Below, one piece after another: positions 47,617 through 58,809 of a stretch of 64,000 bases of DNA; positions within the stretch are counted from its first letter, which is position 1; every line of letters starts with the position of its first letter. The DNA is from Teredinibacter turnerae. Its GTDB lineage: Bacteria > Pseudomonadota > Gammaproteobacteria > Pseudomonadales > Cellvibrionaceae. The notes below the pieces were generated by a model, which had not been told where the DNA came from, ran no database searches, and worked only from the letters and a program-made list of their open reading frames with translations. The DNA lies in NCBI RefSeq assembly GCF_037935975.1, contig NZ_CP149817.1:1178001-1242000 (forward strand), given 5' to 3'. A program made the position numbers and the translations under genes.

Positions 47617-50232
47617 CTAGAACAGCTCCTCAGTAATCGTGGCGCTGGTATCGTAGGGTGATTTGCCGTTAGGCTGTTCTTCGTCGATTTCGGCTGGCGC
47701 GAACTCCTTGCGGAAAATTTCGAAGATGGCATCGGGATCGCCCGCGCGTGCCCGCTGGCCAGTTTCCGGGTCGATTCGGACCGTGACAATGCCCGCCGGT
47801 TGGGGACGCGGTGTTTCCGGCGTGTTTTCCAGGGCGGTACGCATAAAATCGATCCAGATGGGAAGCGCTGCAGAGCCGCCGTATTCACGATTTCCCAAAG
47901 GCTCAAACTGGTCAAATCCAACCCAGGTGGTGGTGACGATTTCGCCATTGTAGCCGGTGAACCACGCATCGTTGGGCCCATTCGTGGTGCCAGTTTTACC
48001 CGCCAGATCGCCGCGACCGAGTGCTTTGGCTCGTACACCTGTGCCCTTGCGAATAACATCCTGGAGGATGGAATCCATGATGTAGGCAACGCGATCGTCG
48101 AGAACTTTAACTGCGCGAGGGAAGTCCTGCGGCTCGAGCAGCCCCAGTAGCCGCTTGATATCAAAAGGCAGTTCGAACGCGTCGCCAGAGAAGGCAAACG
48201 GAGCGTTGAGGCTGGTCTTGCCATTATCCTCGCCGCCTGTTTCTTGATCGCAGCTCTTGCAGACGGTATGTGGTAGAGCTTCATACACCACATTGGCGTC
48301 GTAATCTATAATTCGTTCTATCAGGAATGGCACTACGCGGTACCCGCCGTTTGCGAACACGGCGTAGCCATTGGCAATGTCCAAGGGGGCCAGGCCGGGG
48401 CTACCCAGCGCCAGTGATAAATCACGCGGTAACTCTGCTTCATTAAAACCGTAGCGGTGCATGCCTCTGATGGCGGTAGACACTCCGATCTCGCGCAGTA
48501 TGCGCACAGAGACTAGGTTGCGCGAGCGGTAAAGTGCGCGCCGCAAGCGGGTCGGCCCATCAAAACGGCCGCCATCGTTTTTGGGGCGCCAGGTACTCTC
48601 CAGCGCATCGTCTTCGATAACAAAGGGAGCGTCGTTAATAATGGATGCCGCTGTCATGCCACTTTCGAGCGCAGCGGTGTAAATAAAGGGTTTGAAATTG
48701 GAGCCCGGCTGGCGCTTGGCCTGGGTGACGCGATTAAAGTGGCTTTGATTGAAATCGAAGCCTCCCACGAGTGAGAGCACTGCGCCATTGTGTGGGGACA
48801 GTGCTACCAGAGCCGATTGCGCGGCCGGTATCTGTGATAACTGCCAGCGGCCATCCAGTTCGCGCAGGCGTACGAGAGCGCCGGGCTCGAAAATTTCCTG
48901 TGCAGTGTCGGGCCGCGGTCCCACACTGCTTTCATTTATATAGGGGGCTGCTGTTTTAAGACCTTGCTCCCAGCCGAGCTCGAGCTGGGTTCCGTCCTCG
49001 AGGAGTACCCTTGCGGTCTGTTCGCCAACGGCAATCACAACGGCGGGAATAAGGCCGCCATATACGGGGATGGTCGAAAGCTTCTCTTGCCAGGGGGTAA
49101 AATCTATCTCGTCAGTAGTGGTTTGTGAGTGTTCGCTATCGCCAGATGCTTCTTCCTCGTTCGCTTCTGGGGCGGGCGTATTCATTCCTGGCAGTAGTGG
49201 CCACTGTTGCTCAGCGCCGCGATAGCCGTGCCGTTCATCATAGAGAATGAGCCCGTCGATCACCGATTGTTGGGCTTTATTTTGCAGTCGACTGTCGATT
49301 GAGGTGTATACTTTGTAGCCTTCGGTATAGGCCTCGAGGCCAAATAACTCAATCGCTTTTGTACGCGCCATTTCGGCGACATAGGGGGCGTTTACATCGA
49401 CGTTACTGCTGTGGTACTCCGCGGTTACCGGCTCGGCTACCGCAAGGTTGTAGGCTGTATCATCGATCTTATCCAGCTCTAGCATGCGACCCAATATCCA
49501 GTTGCGCCTTTCCAGGGCGCGCGGGGGGTTGGCGATGGGGTTCATCGAGGACGGGCCTTTGGGCAGGCCTGCGAGCATCGCAATTTGAGCTAAACTTAAG
49601 TCGTGCAGTTCCTTGCCGTAATAAACCTGACTTGCCGCTTTAATACCGTACGCACGATTGCCCAGAAAAATGACATTGACGTAAAGCTCCAGGATTTCCT
49701 CTTTGCTCAGTTCTTGTTCTATTCGCAACGCCAGTAGAATCTCATTGAATTTTCTAGCGAACGTCTTGCGCCGTGAGAGGTAATAGTTGCGCGCAACCTG
49801 CATAGTGATTGTGCTGCCGCCAGAGGCGCGCCGCCCGGTGGTTATTAACTGGGTAGCAGCCCTCATCAAGCCTTTGAGTGATACACCGCCATGTTCGAAA
49901 AACGTATCGTCCTCGGCGGACAGCAGAGCGTCGATATAGGCTTGTGGAATTTCATCATAGGTGACGGGGTTTCGTCGTTTTTCGCCAAATTCGGCGATCA
50001 ACTTTTTGTCCCTCGAGTAGACGCGTAGAGGCGTTTGCAGCTTGACATCCCGAAGGCTATCGACGGACGGTAGCTGCGGACTGAGGTAAAGGTACATGCC
50101 TGCCAAAAGGGATAAGGCGGCTCCGGTGCCGGCCAGCATTAACCATGCTGCGGCTATAAGGTAAGGGTTCTTATGACTCATTCGGCTATTGTAATTCAGA
50201 AATTGAGGCGGGAATGGCGTGAGTTTGGTCAT
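47617..50232 (-). CDS. mrcA: Penicillin-binding protein 1A, bifunctional peptidoglycan synthase
   Basis: Class A PBP, 871 residues, with a signal anchor (about 25-45). The glycosyltransferase domain (GT51) has EDDTFFEHGGVSLKGL and GGSTITMQVARNYYLSRRKTF, then KEEILELYVNVIFLG. The OB-like domain contains an acidic insertion (PEANEEEASGD). The transpeptidase domain has the active-site Ser in GSNFKPF (about 511) and KTGTT (about 744). Start taken as ATG 50232 with AAAAGGTC seven bases before; ATG 50181 is an alternative. Divergent from the pilMNOPQ operon, the standard Pseudomonas-like arrangement. Confidence 0.95.
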   Translation of the reverse strand: MTKLTPFPPQFLNYNSRMSHKNPYLIAAAWLMLAGTGAALSLLAGMYLYLSPQLPSVDSLRDVKLQTPLRVYSRDKKLIAEFGEKRRNPVTYDEIPQAYIDALLSAEDDTFFEHGGVSLKGLMRAATQLITTGRRASGGSTITMQVARNYYLSRRKTFARKFNEILLALRIEQELSKEEILELYVNVIFLGNRAYGIKAASQVYYGKELHDLSLAQIAMLAGLPKGPSSMNPIANPPRALERRNWILGRMLELDKIDDTAYNLAVAEPVTAEYHSSNVDVNAPYVAEMARTKAIELFGLEAYTEGYKVYTSIDSRLQNKAQQSVIDGLILYDERHGYRGAEQQWPLLPGMNTPAPEANEEEASGDSEHSQTTTDEIDFTPWQEKLSTIPVYGGLIPAVVIAVGEQTARVLLEDGTQLELGWEQGLKTAAPYINESSVGPRPDTAQEIFEPGALVRLRELDGRWQLSQIPAAQSALVALSPHNGAVLSLVGGFDFNQSHFNRVTQAKRQPGSNFKPFIYTAALESGMTAASIINDAPFVIEDDALESTWRPKNDGGRFDGPTRLRRALYRSRNLVSVRILREIGVSTAIRGMHRYGFNEAELPRDLSLALGSPGLAPLDIANGYAVFANGGYRVVPFLIERIIDYDANVVYEALPHTVCKSCDQETGGEDNGKTSLNAPFAFSGDAFELPFDIKRLLGLLEPQDFPRAVKVLDDRVAYIMDSILQDVIRKGTGVRAKALGRGDLAGKTGTTNGPNDAWFTGYNGEIVTTTWVGFDQFEPLGNREYGGSAALPIWIDFMRTALENTPETPRPQPAGIVTVRIDPETGQRARAGDPDAIFEIFRKEFAPAEIDEEQPNGKSPYDTSATITEELF

Positions 50233-50271
50233 TATAAGACCTTTTTCACACTTTACCTACGTAGTATCCGG

Positions 50272-50299
50272 TTGCAGCCTCTACTTAAAGTGCTATAAC
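50272..50299 (+). promoter_or_regulatory. Candidate promoter for pilMNOPQ
   Basis: TTGCAG at 50272-50277, a 16-base spacer, and TATAAC at 50294-50299, 37 bases before pilM. The -10 is good and the -35 moderate. Confidence 0.35.
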
Positions 50300-50314
50300 A
50301 TAAACATAACCTAA

Positions 50315-51403
<1,089 letters not shown>

Positions 51404-51404
51404 C

Positions 51405-51965
51405 ATGGCTCAGATCAACCTTTTACCTTGGCGCGAAGAGTTTCGTCAGGAAAAGAAAAAAGAATTTCTCACCCAGTTGGCGGGGGTTTGCATCCTTGCC
51501 GTGGGTGTTGCGTTTTTATGGGTGCGCTCGGTGGATGGATCTATCCAAAACCAGAATGCGCGCAACAACAAGCTTCAGGGAGAAATTAATTTGCTCCAGA
51601 AGCGGGTTGTCGAAATCCAGGATTTGAAAAAGAAGCGCCAACAATTGCTAGACCGCATGAAGGTCATCCAGGATCTTGAAGGTAAGCGGTCGATCATCGT
51701 CCACTATTTTGATGAGTTTGCGCGCGCCGTTCCCGACGGCGTGTTTGTGACCACATTGTCGAAATCGGGCAATCGCATCTCGGTAGAAGGTGTCAGTGAA
51801 TCCAATAACAGGGTTTCCACCTTTATGCGTCAGTTGGATGAATCTCCGTGGTTTTCGGATCCAAACCTTCGCTCGGTCGTGGCCTCTCCGGCGGACGGCG
51901 AGCAGGCGAGCCGGTTCAAAATGGACCTGATGGCCGTTTTACCCAGCGCCGAGGCGGAAGAATAG
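51405..51965 (+). CDS. pilN: PilN, type IV pilus inner-membrane assembly protein
   Basis: 186-residue bitopic protein. The N-terminal INLLPWREEF is the conserved PilM-binding motif; it is followed by one membrane helix (about 20-40) and a coiled coil, then a ferredoxin-like periplasmic domain. I chose ATG 51405 rather than an upstream frame start because it starts right before the conserved motif and one base after the pilM stop. Confidence 0.95.
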   Translation: MAQINLLPWREEFRQEKKKEFLTQLAGVCILAVGVAFLWVRSVDGSIQNQNARNNKLQGEINLLQKRVVEIQDLKKKRQQLLDRMKVIQDLEGKRSIIVHYFDEFARAVPDGVFVTTLSKSGNRISVEGVSESNNRVSTFMRQLDESPWFSDPNLRSVVASPADGEQASRFKMDLMAVLPSAEAEE

Positions 51966-51966
51966 T

Positions 51967-52590
51967 ATGGCTGACCTCAATCAATTACTCGAGCAAGCTC
52001 AAAACTTCGATATAAACGACGTGGACTGGGATCGTGTCGGCGTTTGGCCGGTGCCAGTGCGTGCATTGCTCTGCCTGCTGGCTGCCGCGCTGATTGTTGC
52101 CGCTGGTTACTTCTTCGTTGTTAAAGACAAAAACTTGCAGCTGGAGGCGGCCGAGCGGCAGGAAACGACGCTGCGACAGTCGTTCGAACGCAAGGCTTTT
52201 GAGGCGGCAAACCTGGATCGTTACCGATTGCAGATGCAGGAAATGGAAGAGTCATTTGGCGCCTTGGTATCCCGGCTTCCCAGCGACACTGAGGTGCCGG
52301 GGTTGCTTGAAGATATCGACGAAAAGGGTGTGGAAAGCCGTTCTGTTATTGAAAGTATCGAGCTTCAGCCTGAAGTTTCGACCGAATTCCACATTGAGCT
52401 TCCCATCAAGATAAAAATATCTGGCGGCTACCATGAATTCGGTGCTTTCGTCAGCGGTGTTGCCGGTATGCCTCGAATCGTGACTTTGCACGATTTTACA
52501 ATTACCAAGCCACGTCAAGACGGGCCGGCGCCGCTCAGTATGGATATTATCGCCCGAACCTATCGCTATAAATCCCAGGACGATCAGTAA
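51967..52590 (+). CDS. pilO: PilO, type IV pilus inner-membrane assembly protein
   Basis: 207-residue bitopic protein; a membrane helix at about 35-52 (ALLCLLAAALIVAAGYFFVV), a coiled coil to about 90 and a PilO-type ferredoxin-like domain (LPSDTEVPGLLEDI, PIKIKISGGYHEFGAFVSGVA). It forms heterodimers with PilN and binds PilP. It starts one base after pilN and overlaps pilP by one base. Confidence 0.96.
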   Translation: MADLNQLLEQAQNFDINDVDWDRVGVWPVPVRALLCLLAAALIVAAGYFFVVKDKNLQLEAAERQETTLRQSFERKAFEAANLDRYRLQMQEMEESFGALVSRLPSDTEVPGLLEDIDEKGVESRSVIESIELQPEVSTEFHIELPIKIKISGGYHEFGAFVSGVAGMPRIVTLHDFTITKPRQDGPAPLSMDIIARTYRYKSQDDQ

Positions 52591-53120
52591 TGTTGCGCGT
52601 ACGTACACACTTAGGATTGGTCGCGGTTGTTCTGCTATTGGGCGGTTGCGATACAGGTAACGATTCCGATCTGGATGCCTATATTGCAGAAGTTAAGCAG
52701 CGCCCTGCGGGGAGTATTGAAGCATTGCCCGGTTTTCGACCATATGAATCGTTCGTCTACAGTGCTGCGCGCTTGCGGAGCCCTTTCGAGTTGCCGGTTG
52801 ATGTGGAACGACGAATTTACTCGCAGTCATCCAGCGATGTGAAGCCGGATTTCAACCGCGAAAAAGAATATCTCGAAGGCTTTGATCTCAGTTCATTGCG
52901 CATGGTGGGTACCCTTGAAAAGGGCGGTACCTTGTGGGCTCTGGTGCGTGACGATGCCGGGATGATCAACTGGGTTACCGATGGTAATTACATTGGTAAA
53001 AACCACGGCAAAATAATTGAAACCACCGAATCAAAAATTGAAATCCTCGAAATCGTCTCCGACGGCCTAGATGGTTGGGTGGAGAGACCAAGTGTTCTCG
53101 CTTTATCGGAGAAGGAATAA
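52590..53120 (+). CDS. pilP: PilP, type IV pilus assembly lipoprotein
   Basis: 176-residue lipoprotein (lipobox LLLGGC). It has a disordered PilN/PilO-binding N-terminus followed by the PilP beta-sandwich (SSLRMVGTLEKGGTLWALVRD, NYIGKNHGKIIETTESKIEILEI). It links the inner-membrane complex to the PilQ secretin. Confidence 0.96.
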   Translation: MLRVRTHLGLVAVVLLLGGCDTGNDSDLDAYIAEVKQRPAGSIEALPGFRPYESFVYSAARLRSPFELPVDVERRIYSQSSSDVKPDFNREKEYLEGFDLSSLRMVGTLEKGGTLWALVRDDAGMINWVTDGNYIGKNHGKIIETTESKIEILEIVSDGLDGWVERPSVLALSEKE

Positions 53121-53124
53121 TCAC

Positions 53125-55308
53125 ATGTTAGCTAATAAAGTAAGAATTCTGCTCGCCGTTGCGCTGCTGTCGATGTGCAACCTGGCTGGAGCGAGCAGCT
53201 TGAATGATATTTCTTTTTCGGAGCTGCCCGGGGAGCGCGCAGAGCTGAGACTTAAATTTGGTGGCGCAGTGGTGGCCCCACAAAGTTACACCATCGATCA
53301 ACCTGCGCGTATCGTGTTGGATTTTGTTGATGTAGACAACGCACTGAGCCAGAAAAAGTACAACATGTCCGTGGGTGAGGTCGCTAGCGCCGTTGTTGTT
53401 GCCGGTGGTGGTCGCACGCGAATGATTGTGAACCTGAACAAGCTGGTACCTTTTGTTTCTCGCGTTGAAGGCGATGAACTGGTATTGGAGGTCGGTGAGG
53501 AGTCAACTGGCGGTGGTTACACTCCGCGCACTGAAATGTCCGGTTTGGGCGTTGTTGAGCAATCCAGTCCGGCGGAAGCTCCGGGCGCTTCAGTCATTCG
53601 CAATATTGATTTTCGTCGCGGCGAAACTGGTGAGGGTAAAGTAATTATTACTTTGTCCAACCCCAATATCAGTATTGATGTCCAAGAAAATTCCAAGGGA
53701 ATTACGGTGCGCTTTGTCGAAACCAAAATCCCGATGGAAATGCGACGCAAACTGGATGTGGTTGACTTTGCGACACCCGTTAGCATCGTGTCCTCCTCAA
53801 TGGAGGGCAGCACTGCGCTGATGGAAATTGAAGCGTCTGGCGATTACGACTACCTGGCTTATCAGGCGGACAACGAGTATGTGCTGAGTGTAAAACCCTT
53901 AACCTCACAAGAAATTGCTGAGAAGAAAAAGGCGTTTGCTTACACTGGCGAGCGCTTATCTCTTAATTTCCAGGATATTCAGGTACGCTCCGTCTTGCAG
54001 CTAATTGCAGATTTCACTGAGTTGAATCTGGTTGCCAGCGATACCGTGTCAGGCAGTATCACGCTGCGGTTGGAAAATGTGCCCTGGGATCAAGCGCTGG
54101 ATCTGGTGCTCAAGACCAAAGGTCTTGATAAGCGTCAGGTGGGTAACGTACTAATGGTTGCGCCTGCTGCTGAAATTGCAGAACGTGAAAAGCAGGAAAT
54201 CGAAACCAAGAAGCAGCTGCAGGAGCTGGCGCCGCTGCGTACGGAATATATCCGTATCCGTTATGCGAACGCCCGTGAATTATTTAACCTGTTTTCAGAT
54301 AGTGGTGCAGGTGGAGAAGGTGGTGGCACTGGCGGTGGCGGTGCAGCGGGTGGCAGCAACGAGCGCAATTCAACCGGCAGTATTCTTTCCGAGCGCGGCC
54401 AGGCGATTGTGGACGAGCGTACCAACTCCATCATTCTTACCGATACAGAAGAAAAAATTGATCAGTTTAAACAGCTGATCGACCGTATTGATATTCCTGT
54501 GCGGCAGGTGATGATCGAAGCCCGTATTGTTGTCGCAAATTCAGACTTCCGAAAAGAGCTCGGTTTTAGAATTGCTGGCGATGCAGTGGAATCGAGTAAG
54601 TCTGGCAGCCATATCCATGAATTTACCGGTTCGCTGGATAGTGTTTATGCGGATGAAACCAGCATTACTGGTGCTTTCGTGGATTCTGATGGCGACGGTG
54701 CCGCAGATCGAGCGCACACTTTCCCGCAAAACTCTTTTGTTGATCTTGGCGTGTTCAACCCTACAGGCTCTCTGGCGTGGAACGTTATCAGTAATAATTT
54801 CATGATCGGCATGGAGCTTTCTGCACTGCAGGACTCCGGGTTTGCGGAGATTGTTTCGCAGCCGAAAGTGATCACTGGCGATAAGCAGCAGGCGTCTATC
54901 CAGTCAGGTACATCGGTACCTTTCCAGGAGGAGTCGGCCAGCGGCGGGACCACAATCTCCTTTAAAGATGTGGTGCTGCGTCTCGATGTTACTCCCCAGA
55001 TTACGCCTGACAACCGTATTATCATGGACCTGGAAATTCTTCAGGATTCTGTGACAGGGTACGAATCTGGGGTACCCATTATCGATATTACTCACCTCGA
55101 TACCTCAGTCCTGGTTGCGGATGGGGATACGGTGGTTCTCGGCGGTATCTACGCGACCGAGCAGCGCAAGGGGCAATCTAAAGTGCCTTTGCTTGGCGAT
55201 ATTCCGTTGCTGGGCCGACTCTTTCGCTATGACATCAGCCAGGAAGATAAGCGCGAGCTGCTGATATTTATCACTCCTCGTATCATGAATTCAGATTTCG
55301 TCGAATAG
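53125..55308 (+). CDS. pilQ: PilQ, type IV pilus secretin
   Basis: Outer-membrane secretin through which the pilus passes, 727 residues. A signal peptide (to about 24) is followed by two AMIN domains that bind peptidoglycan (about 30-120 and 160-250), N0/N1 domains (about 285-350, NFQDIQVRSVLQLIADFTELNLV), a Gly/Ala-rich loop, and the C-terminal secretin domain with QPKVITGDKQQASIQSG, VVLRLDVTPQITPDN and VPLLGDIPLLGRLF. The ATG at 53125 is preceded by GGAGAAGG; the in-frame ATG at 53071 lies inside pilP and lacks a signal peptide. Confidence 0.96.
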   Translation: MLANKVRILLAVALLSMCNLAGASSLNDISFSELPGERAELRLKFGGAVVAPQSYTIDQPARIVLDFVDVDNALSQKKYNMSVGEVASAVVVAGGGRTRMIVNLNKLVPFVSRVEGDELVLEVGEESTGGGYTPRTEMSGLGVVEQSSPAEAPGASVIRNIDFRRGETGEGKVIITLSNPNISIDVQENSKGITVRFVETKIPMEMRRKLDVVDFATPVSIVSSSMEGSTALMEIEASGDYDYLAYQADNEYVLSVKPLTSQEIAEKKKAFAYTGERLSLNFQDIQVRSVLQLIADFTELNLVASDTVSGSITLRLENVPWDQALDLVLKTKGLDKRQVGNVLMVAPAAEIAEREKQEIETKKQLQELAPLRTEYIRIRYANARELFNLFSDSGAGGEGGGTGGGGAAGGSNERNSTGSILSERGQAIVDERTNSIILTDTEEKIDQFKQLIDRIDIPVRQVMIEARIVVANSDFRKELGFRIAGDAVESSKSGSHIHEFTGSLDSVYADETSITGAFVDSDGDGAADRAHTFPQNSFVDLGVFNPTGSLAWNVISNNFMIGMELSALQDSGFAEIVSQPKVITGDKQQASIQSGTSVPFQEESASGGTTISFKDVVLRLDVTPQITPDNRIIMDLEILQDSVTGYESGVPIIDITHLDTSVLVADGDTVVLGGIYATEQRKGQSKVPLLGDIPLLGRLFRYDISQEDKRELLIFITPRIMNSDFVE

Positions 55309-55310
55309 TT

Positions 55311-55820
55311 GTGACCCGTCCTGTGTTTCTTGTCGGCCCGATGGGGGCCGGCAAATCTACCATTGGTCGCATGTTGGCCCAGCGGTTGGAAGCTGAATTT
55401 CACGATACAGATCAGGTGATTGAAGCCCGAACTGGTGCTGATATTCCCTGGATATTTGACGTGGAAGGGGAAGCGGGTTTTCGCGATCGTGAAACCAGTG
55501 TGCTGGCTGATTTGGCGCAATATCAGGATGTGGTGATTGCGACGGGAGGCGGAATCGTTACTCGAGAGCAGAACCGCCATATTCTGCAGGCGGCGGGTAC
55601 CGTCATTTACCTTACGGCCAGTATCGATCAGCTAGTAAACCGCACTTATAAAGATAAAAAGCGTCCTTTGCTGCAGGTTGATAATCCGCGGGAAAAAATC
55701 GTAGAGCTGTATAACGTGCGAGACCCGCTGTACCGCAGTGTTGCGGATTACGTGTTGGTGACGGACGGCCGCAGCCCAAAGTATGTCGTCCAACATATCG
55801 CCGACTACCTGCAACGCTAA
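55311..55820 (+). CDS. aroK: Shikimate kinase
   Basis: Phosphorylates shikimate at the 3-position, 169 residues. P-loop GPMGAGKSTIGRMLA, the substrate motifs FHDTDQVIEARTGADIPWIF and EAGFRDRE, and VIATGGGIVTREQNR are characteristic. GTG start two bases after the pilQ stop, so it is probably read from the pil transcript. Confidence 0.96.
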   Translation: MTRPVFLVGPMGAGKSTIGRMLAQRLEAEFHDTDQVIEARTGADIPWIFDVEGEAGFRDRETSVLADLAQYQDVVIATGGGIVTREQNRHILQAAGTVIYLTASIDQLVNRTYKDKKRPLLQVDNPREKIVELYNVRDPLYRSVADYVLVTDGRSPKYVVQHIADYLQR

Positions 55821-55897
55821 AGCCCTCAGGGTGATCCTCGCTGGTTTCTTATATACAATGCAGCTTTATTCAGCCATTGATATAAGAGAGACAAATT

Positions 55898-56983
55898 GTG
55901 CGTACGCTGAATCTCGATTTAGGGGAGCGAAGTTACCCGATATTTATCGGTCGATCGCTGTTGCAAAACCCTGAACTGTTTACACCTTATCTATCTTCGC
56001 AGCAGGTGTTGGTTGTTACCAACACGACTGTCGCGCCGCTTTATTTGGCGCAAGTGAAAGATACCTTGTCTCATTGTGGCAAGCTTGATTCAGTCGTGTT
56101 ACCCGATGGTGAGCAACACAAAACACTCGGTGTGCTCAACACCATTTTCGATACGCTGATAGAGCAGCGCCACAATCGCAAAACGACCCTGGTTGCCCTG
56201 GGAGGCGGTGTCATTGGTGATATGACAGGCTTCGCTGCGGCCTGTTACCAGCGTGGCGTGAACTTTATCCAGGTGCCTACCACACTGTTGTCACAAGTGG
56301 ACTCTTCCGTCGGTGGCAAGACCGGGGTTAACCACCCGCAAGGCAAGAACATGATCGGCGCTTTTTACCAGCCTCAGGCGGTGGTTATCGACACGCTGGT
56401 GTTGGACACCTTGCCGGAACGCGAATTAAGTGCTGGTCTGGCAGAAGTTATTAAATACGGAATTATTGCCGACATCCCATTTTTTGAATGGCTCGAAGCG
56501 AATATGCCAGCCCTGATGGCGCGCGAGCCGGACGCCTTGGCTTATGCAATTGAGGTGTCGTGTGCGATAAAGGCTCGGGTTGTTGCCCAGGATGAAAAGG
56601 AGTCGGGAATTCGCGCAATTCTAAATTTGGGGCATACATTTGGCCACGCTATCGAGTCGCATCAGGGCTATGGTGATTGGGTGCACGGTGAGGCCGTGGG
56701 CGCCGGGATGGTATTGGCGTGCGAATTGTCTGCGCGATTGGGTTGGCTTGACACTCAGGAGTGTGATCGCGCGGTAGCGTTGATTGCCGCCGCAGGCTTG
56801 CCGACAGCGCCGCCATCAGGGATGAACCCCGATGCCTTCATGAAATATATGGCTATCGATAAAAAAGTACTCGACGGGGGCCTTCGGCTAGTGTTGCAGC
56901 GTGGTTTAGGCAATGCCGTGGTGACCGGTGACTTCGATGCCGGGGTATTGCAGCAGCTGCTTCAGGACCGCTGTATCGGATAA
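55898..56983 (+). CDS. aroB: 3-dehydroquinate synthase
   Basis: NAD-dependent enzyme converting DAHP to 3-dehydroquinate, 361 residues. Key motifs: [74 protein letters not shown] (zinc His residues) and [12 protein letters not shown] start with GAGAG upstream. The aroK-aroB pair is standard. Confidence 0.96.
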   Translation: MRTLNLDLGERSYPIFIGRSLLQNPELFTPYLSSQQVLVVTNTTVAPLYLAQVKDTLSHCGKLDSVVLPDGEQHKTLGVLNTIFDTLIEQRHNRKTTLVALGGGVIGDMTGFAAACYQRGVNFIQVPTTLLSQVDSSVGGKTGVNHPQGKNMIGAFYQPQAVVIDTLVLDTLPERELSAGLAEVIKYGIIADIPFFEWLEANMPALMAREPDALAYAIEVSCAIKARVVAQDEKESGIRAILNLGHTFGHAIESHQGYGDWVHGEAVGAGMVLACELSARLGWLDTQECDRAVALIAAAGLPTAPPSGMNPDAFMKYMAIDKKVLDGGLRLVLQRGLGNAVVTGDFDAGVLQQLLQDRCIG

Positions 56984-57082
56984 GCGCTAGCCAGTCGCAG
57001 ACAATGTTTACGCACAATCGCGAAACATGTTTGCGGCGATCAAGCCGATATTTACACACACTTTTAGCCAGGCGAGGTCTTT

Positions 57083-58555
57083 ATGGGGGAACGTACGGAC
57101 AGGGACGAAGACATCGTCGTATCCTCGCCCGCTGATGCCAGCAGCCCTTACTATGCCAGCCGTGAAAGAGAGGCACTGCTCGACCAGTTGGTGCATCTTG
57201 TTCAGTTTGGCGATGGCCTGCCTATTGTCGTTGGGCCGGAAGCCTCCGGCAAAACCACGCTCATTCAGGAGCTGGGTCGTCAATTCGATAGCGTCGATGA
57301 GTGCATTCTGGTCACGCTTTCTTCGCAAACGCAACTCGTTGATCTGCTAGCAAAAATTTTGCGCGGCCTTGGTGTCTTAGCCAAATCGACCGCGGGTGAG
57401 CTCTTGGCTCAAGTGCGAGTCTGGTCACAGCAGCTGGCCGCTGAGCAGATGAAAGCAGTAGTGCTCGTCGATAATGCAGATTTTGTGGACGATGCTGCGC
57501 TTGGCGCGCTGCTGAGCTTGCAGCAAGGAGGGGAGAATGCGGGTTTCGGTTTGCGACTTGTGTTTTCCGCTGAGCGCGATTTGCTGGAGCGTGTCGACGC
57601 TCTGCAGTTGGTTGATGTCCCGGTTTTCGATTTTGAGTGTCCACCTCTGGAGTACGATGACTGGGTGGCCGGATTTCTCCGTGCCGGTGGTGAGGACTAT
57701 GGTTCAGCCTTGTTTGGCCAGGCATGGGCTCAAGCGCTCGGCAACCCTGGGAAAGCTGAAGTTTTGATAGCGATTGCGGCCGAAGCACGAGAAAGCCAGC
57801 CGACATCGCAGGTCGATTTCGACTTGCCTCCGGTCGATGAATCGGACCCTGTAGCAGCGCAGGCACTGTCCAGGAAAATTTTACCAGTCGGTCATATTGT
57901 TGCACTCGCATTACTCATCACCGTCCTTGTTTGGGCCTTACTATTGCGTGATGAAAGCGAACCATCGGTGAACACTACGCCCTTACCTGCGCCAATTTCA
58001 GATAATCAATCGCCAGGCCATACCGATAATGCTGATGCTACAGGCACGATTCAACCTTCGGTTATGCCTGATAACGAAGTTGTTCGGGTTGAGGGGGGTA
58101 TAGATGAAGGCGCACGTGAGGTTGTGCAGGGCCAGCCTGAGGCGGAGAAGTTACTTGCGCAGACAGTCGCAACGCCAACACCTGATCCCACTGCGGTGCC
58201 GAGTGTTGCTCCGGTGTCGCGTGCGCAGAAATCTGCTGCAAAACCGGACGATCTTACGGCGGACGAAGCGTTTTTGATTTCGCGAAGGGATACAGAATTT
58301 ACTTTGCAGGTTCTCTCCGCGACCAAAAAAGGCGCACTCGAAGCCTATTTGGCACGACAATCTAACAGGAGAGACCTTCATCTATATCGGGTTTCGCGTG
58401 CAGGACGGCCCGTTTATGTTGTTTTGGCGGGCGTTTATGAATCCAAAGAGGCGGCACTTTTGGCATTAAAATCTCTGCCGAAAGAACAAAAAAACGCCGG
58501 TCCGTGGCCTAGATCAATTGGCGATGTTAAGCGCGAAATAAAAGAAAATCGATAG
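57083..58555 (+). CDS. DamX-like protein: ExeA-type AAA ATPase with SPOR domain
   Basis: 490-residue bitopic protein. The N-terminal AAA domain (about 20-260) has a Walker A VGPEASGKTTLIQEL near residue 51 and VVLVDNADFVDD as Walker B. One membrane helix lies at about 272-292 (VGHIVALALLITVLVWALLL). A Pro/Thr/Asp-rich periplasmic linker leads to a C-terminal SPOR domain (about 412-485, FTLQVLSATKKGALEAYL, YVVLAGVYESKEAALLAL). It corresponds to the aroB-linked DamX division protein of gammaproteobacteria; the intact Walker motif suggests it may retain ATPase activity. Confidence 0.88.
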   Translation: MGERTDRDEDIVVSSPADASSPYYASREREALLDQLVHLVQFGDGLPIVVGPEASGKTTLIQELGRQFDSVDECILVTLSSQTQLVDLLAKILRGLGVLAKSTAGELLAQVRVWSQQLAAEQMKAVVLVDNADFVDDAALGALLSLQQGGENAGFGLRLVFSAERDLLERVDALQLVDVPVFDFECPPLEYDDWVAGFLRAGGEDYGSALFGQAWAQALGNPGKAEVLIAIAAEARESQPTSQVDFDLPPVDESDPVAAQALSRKILPVGHIVALALLITVLVWALLLRDESEPSVNTTPLPAPISDNQSPGHTDNADATGTIQPSVMPDNEVVRVEGGIDEGAREVVQGQPEAEKLLAQTVATPTPDPTAVPSVAPVSRAQKSAAKPDDLTADEAFLISRRDTEFTLQVLSATKKGALEAYLARQSNRRDLHLYRVSRAGRPVYVVLAGVYESKEAALLALKSLPKEQKNAGPWPRSIGDVKREIKENR

Positions 58556-58663
58556 TTTTCAATGCATTTAGTGTATTTTAAATGCTACATCAAAGGCGTT
58601 CGCCGATATTCTTCTTGCTATCAGAGGGACATGCAGTTACCATTCTGCGCCCAAATCTCAAGA

Positions 58664-58686
58664 AGCCCCAGTACTGGGGCTTTTTT
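58664..58686 (+). terminator. Rho-independent terminator after damX-like gene
   Basis: Stem AGCCCCA/TGGGGCT with loop GTAC, followed by six T. It ends the pil-aro-damX transcript and insulates gltB, whose ATG is about 125 bases further on. Confidence 0.88.
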
Positions 58687-58809
58687 GTCTGGCGGGAAAT
58701 GATTTCCTACGCCGTTTTCTGGGACAGTTTTCGAAGGTGCCGCATTGCGGTGCGAAACATGCACTCGCATTGCTTTGGCGTTTTCGGATCTAACTGATCA
58801 AGCGAAAGT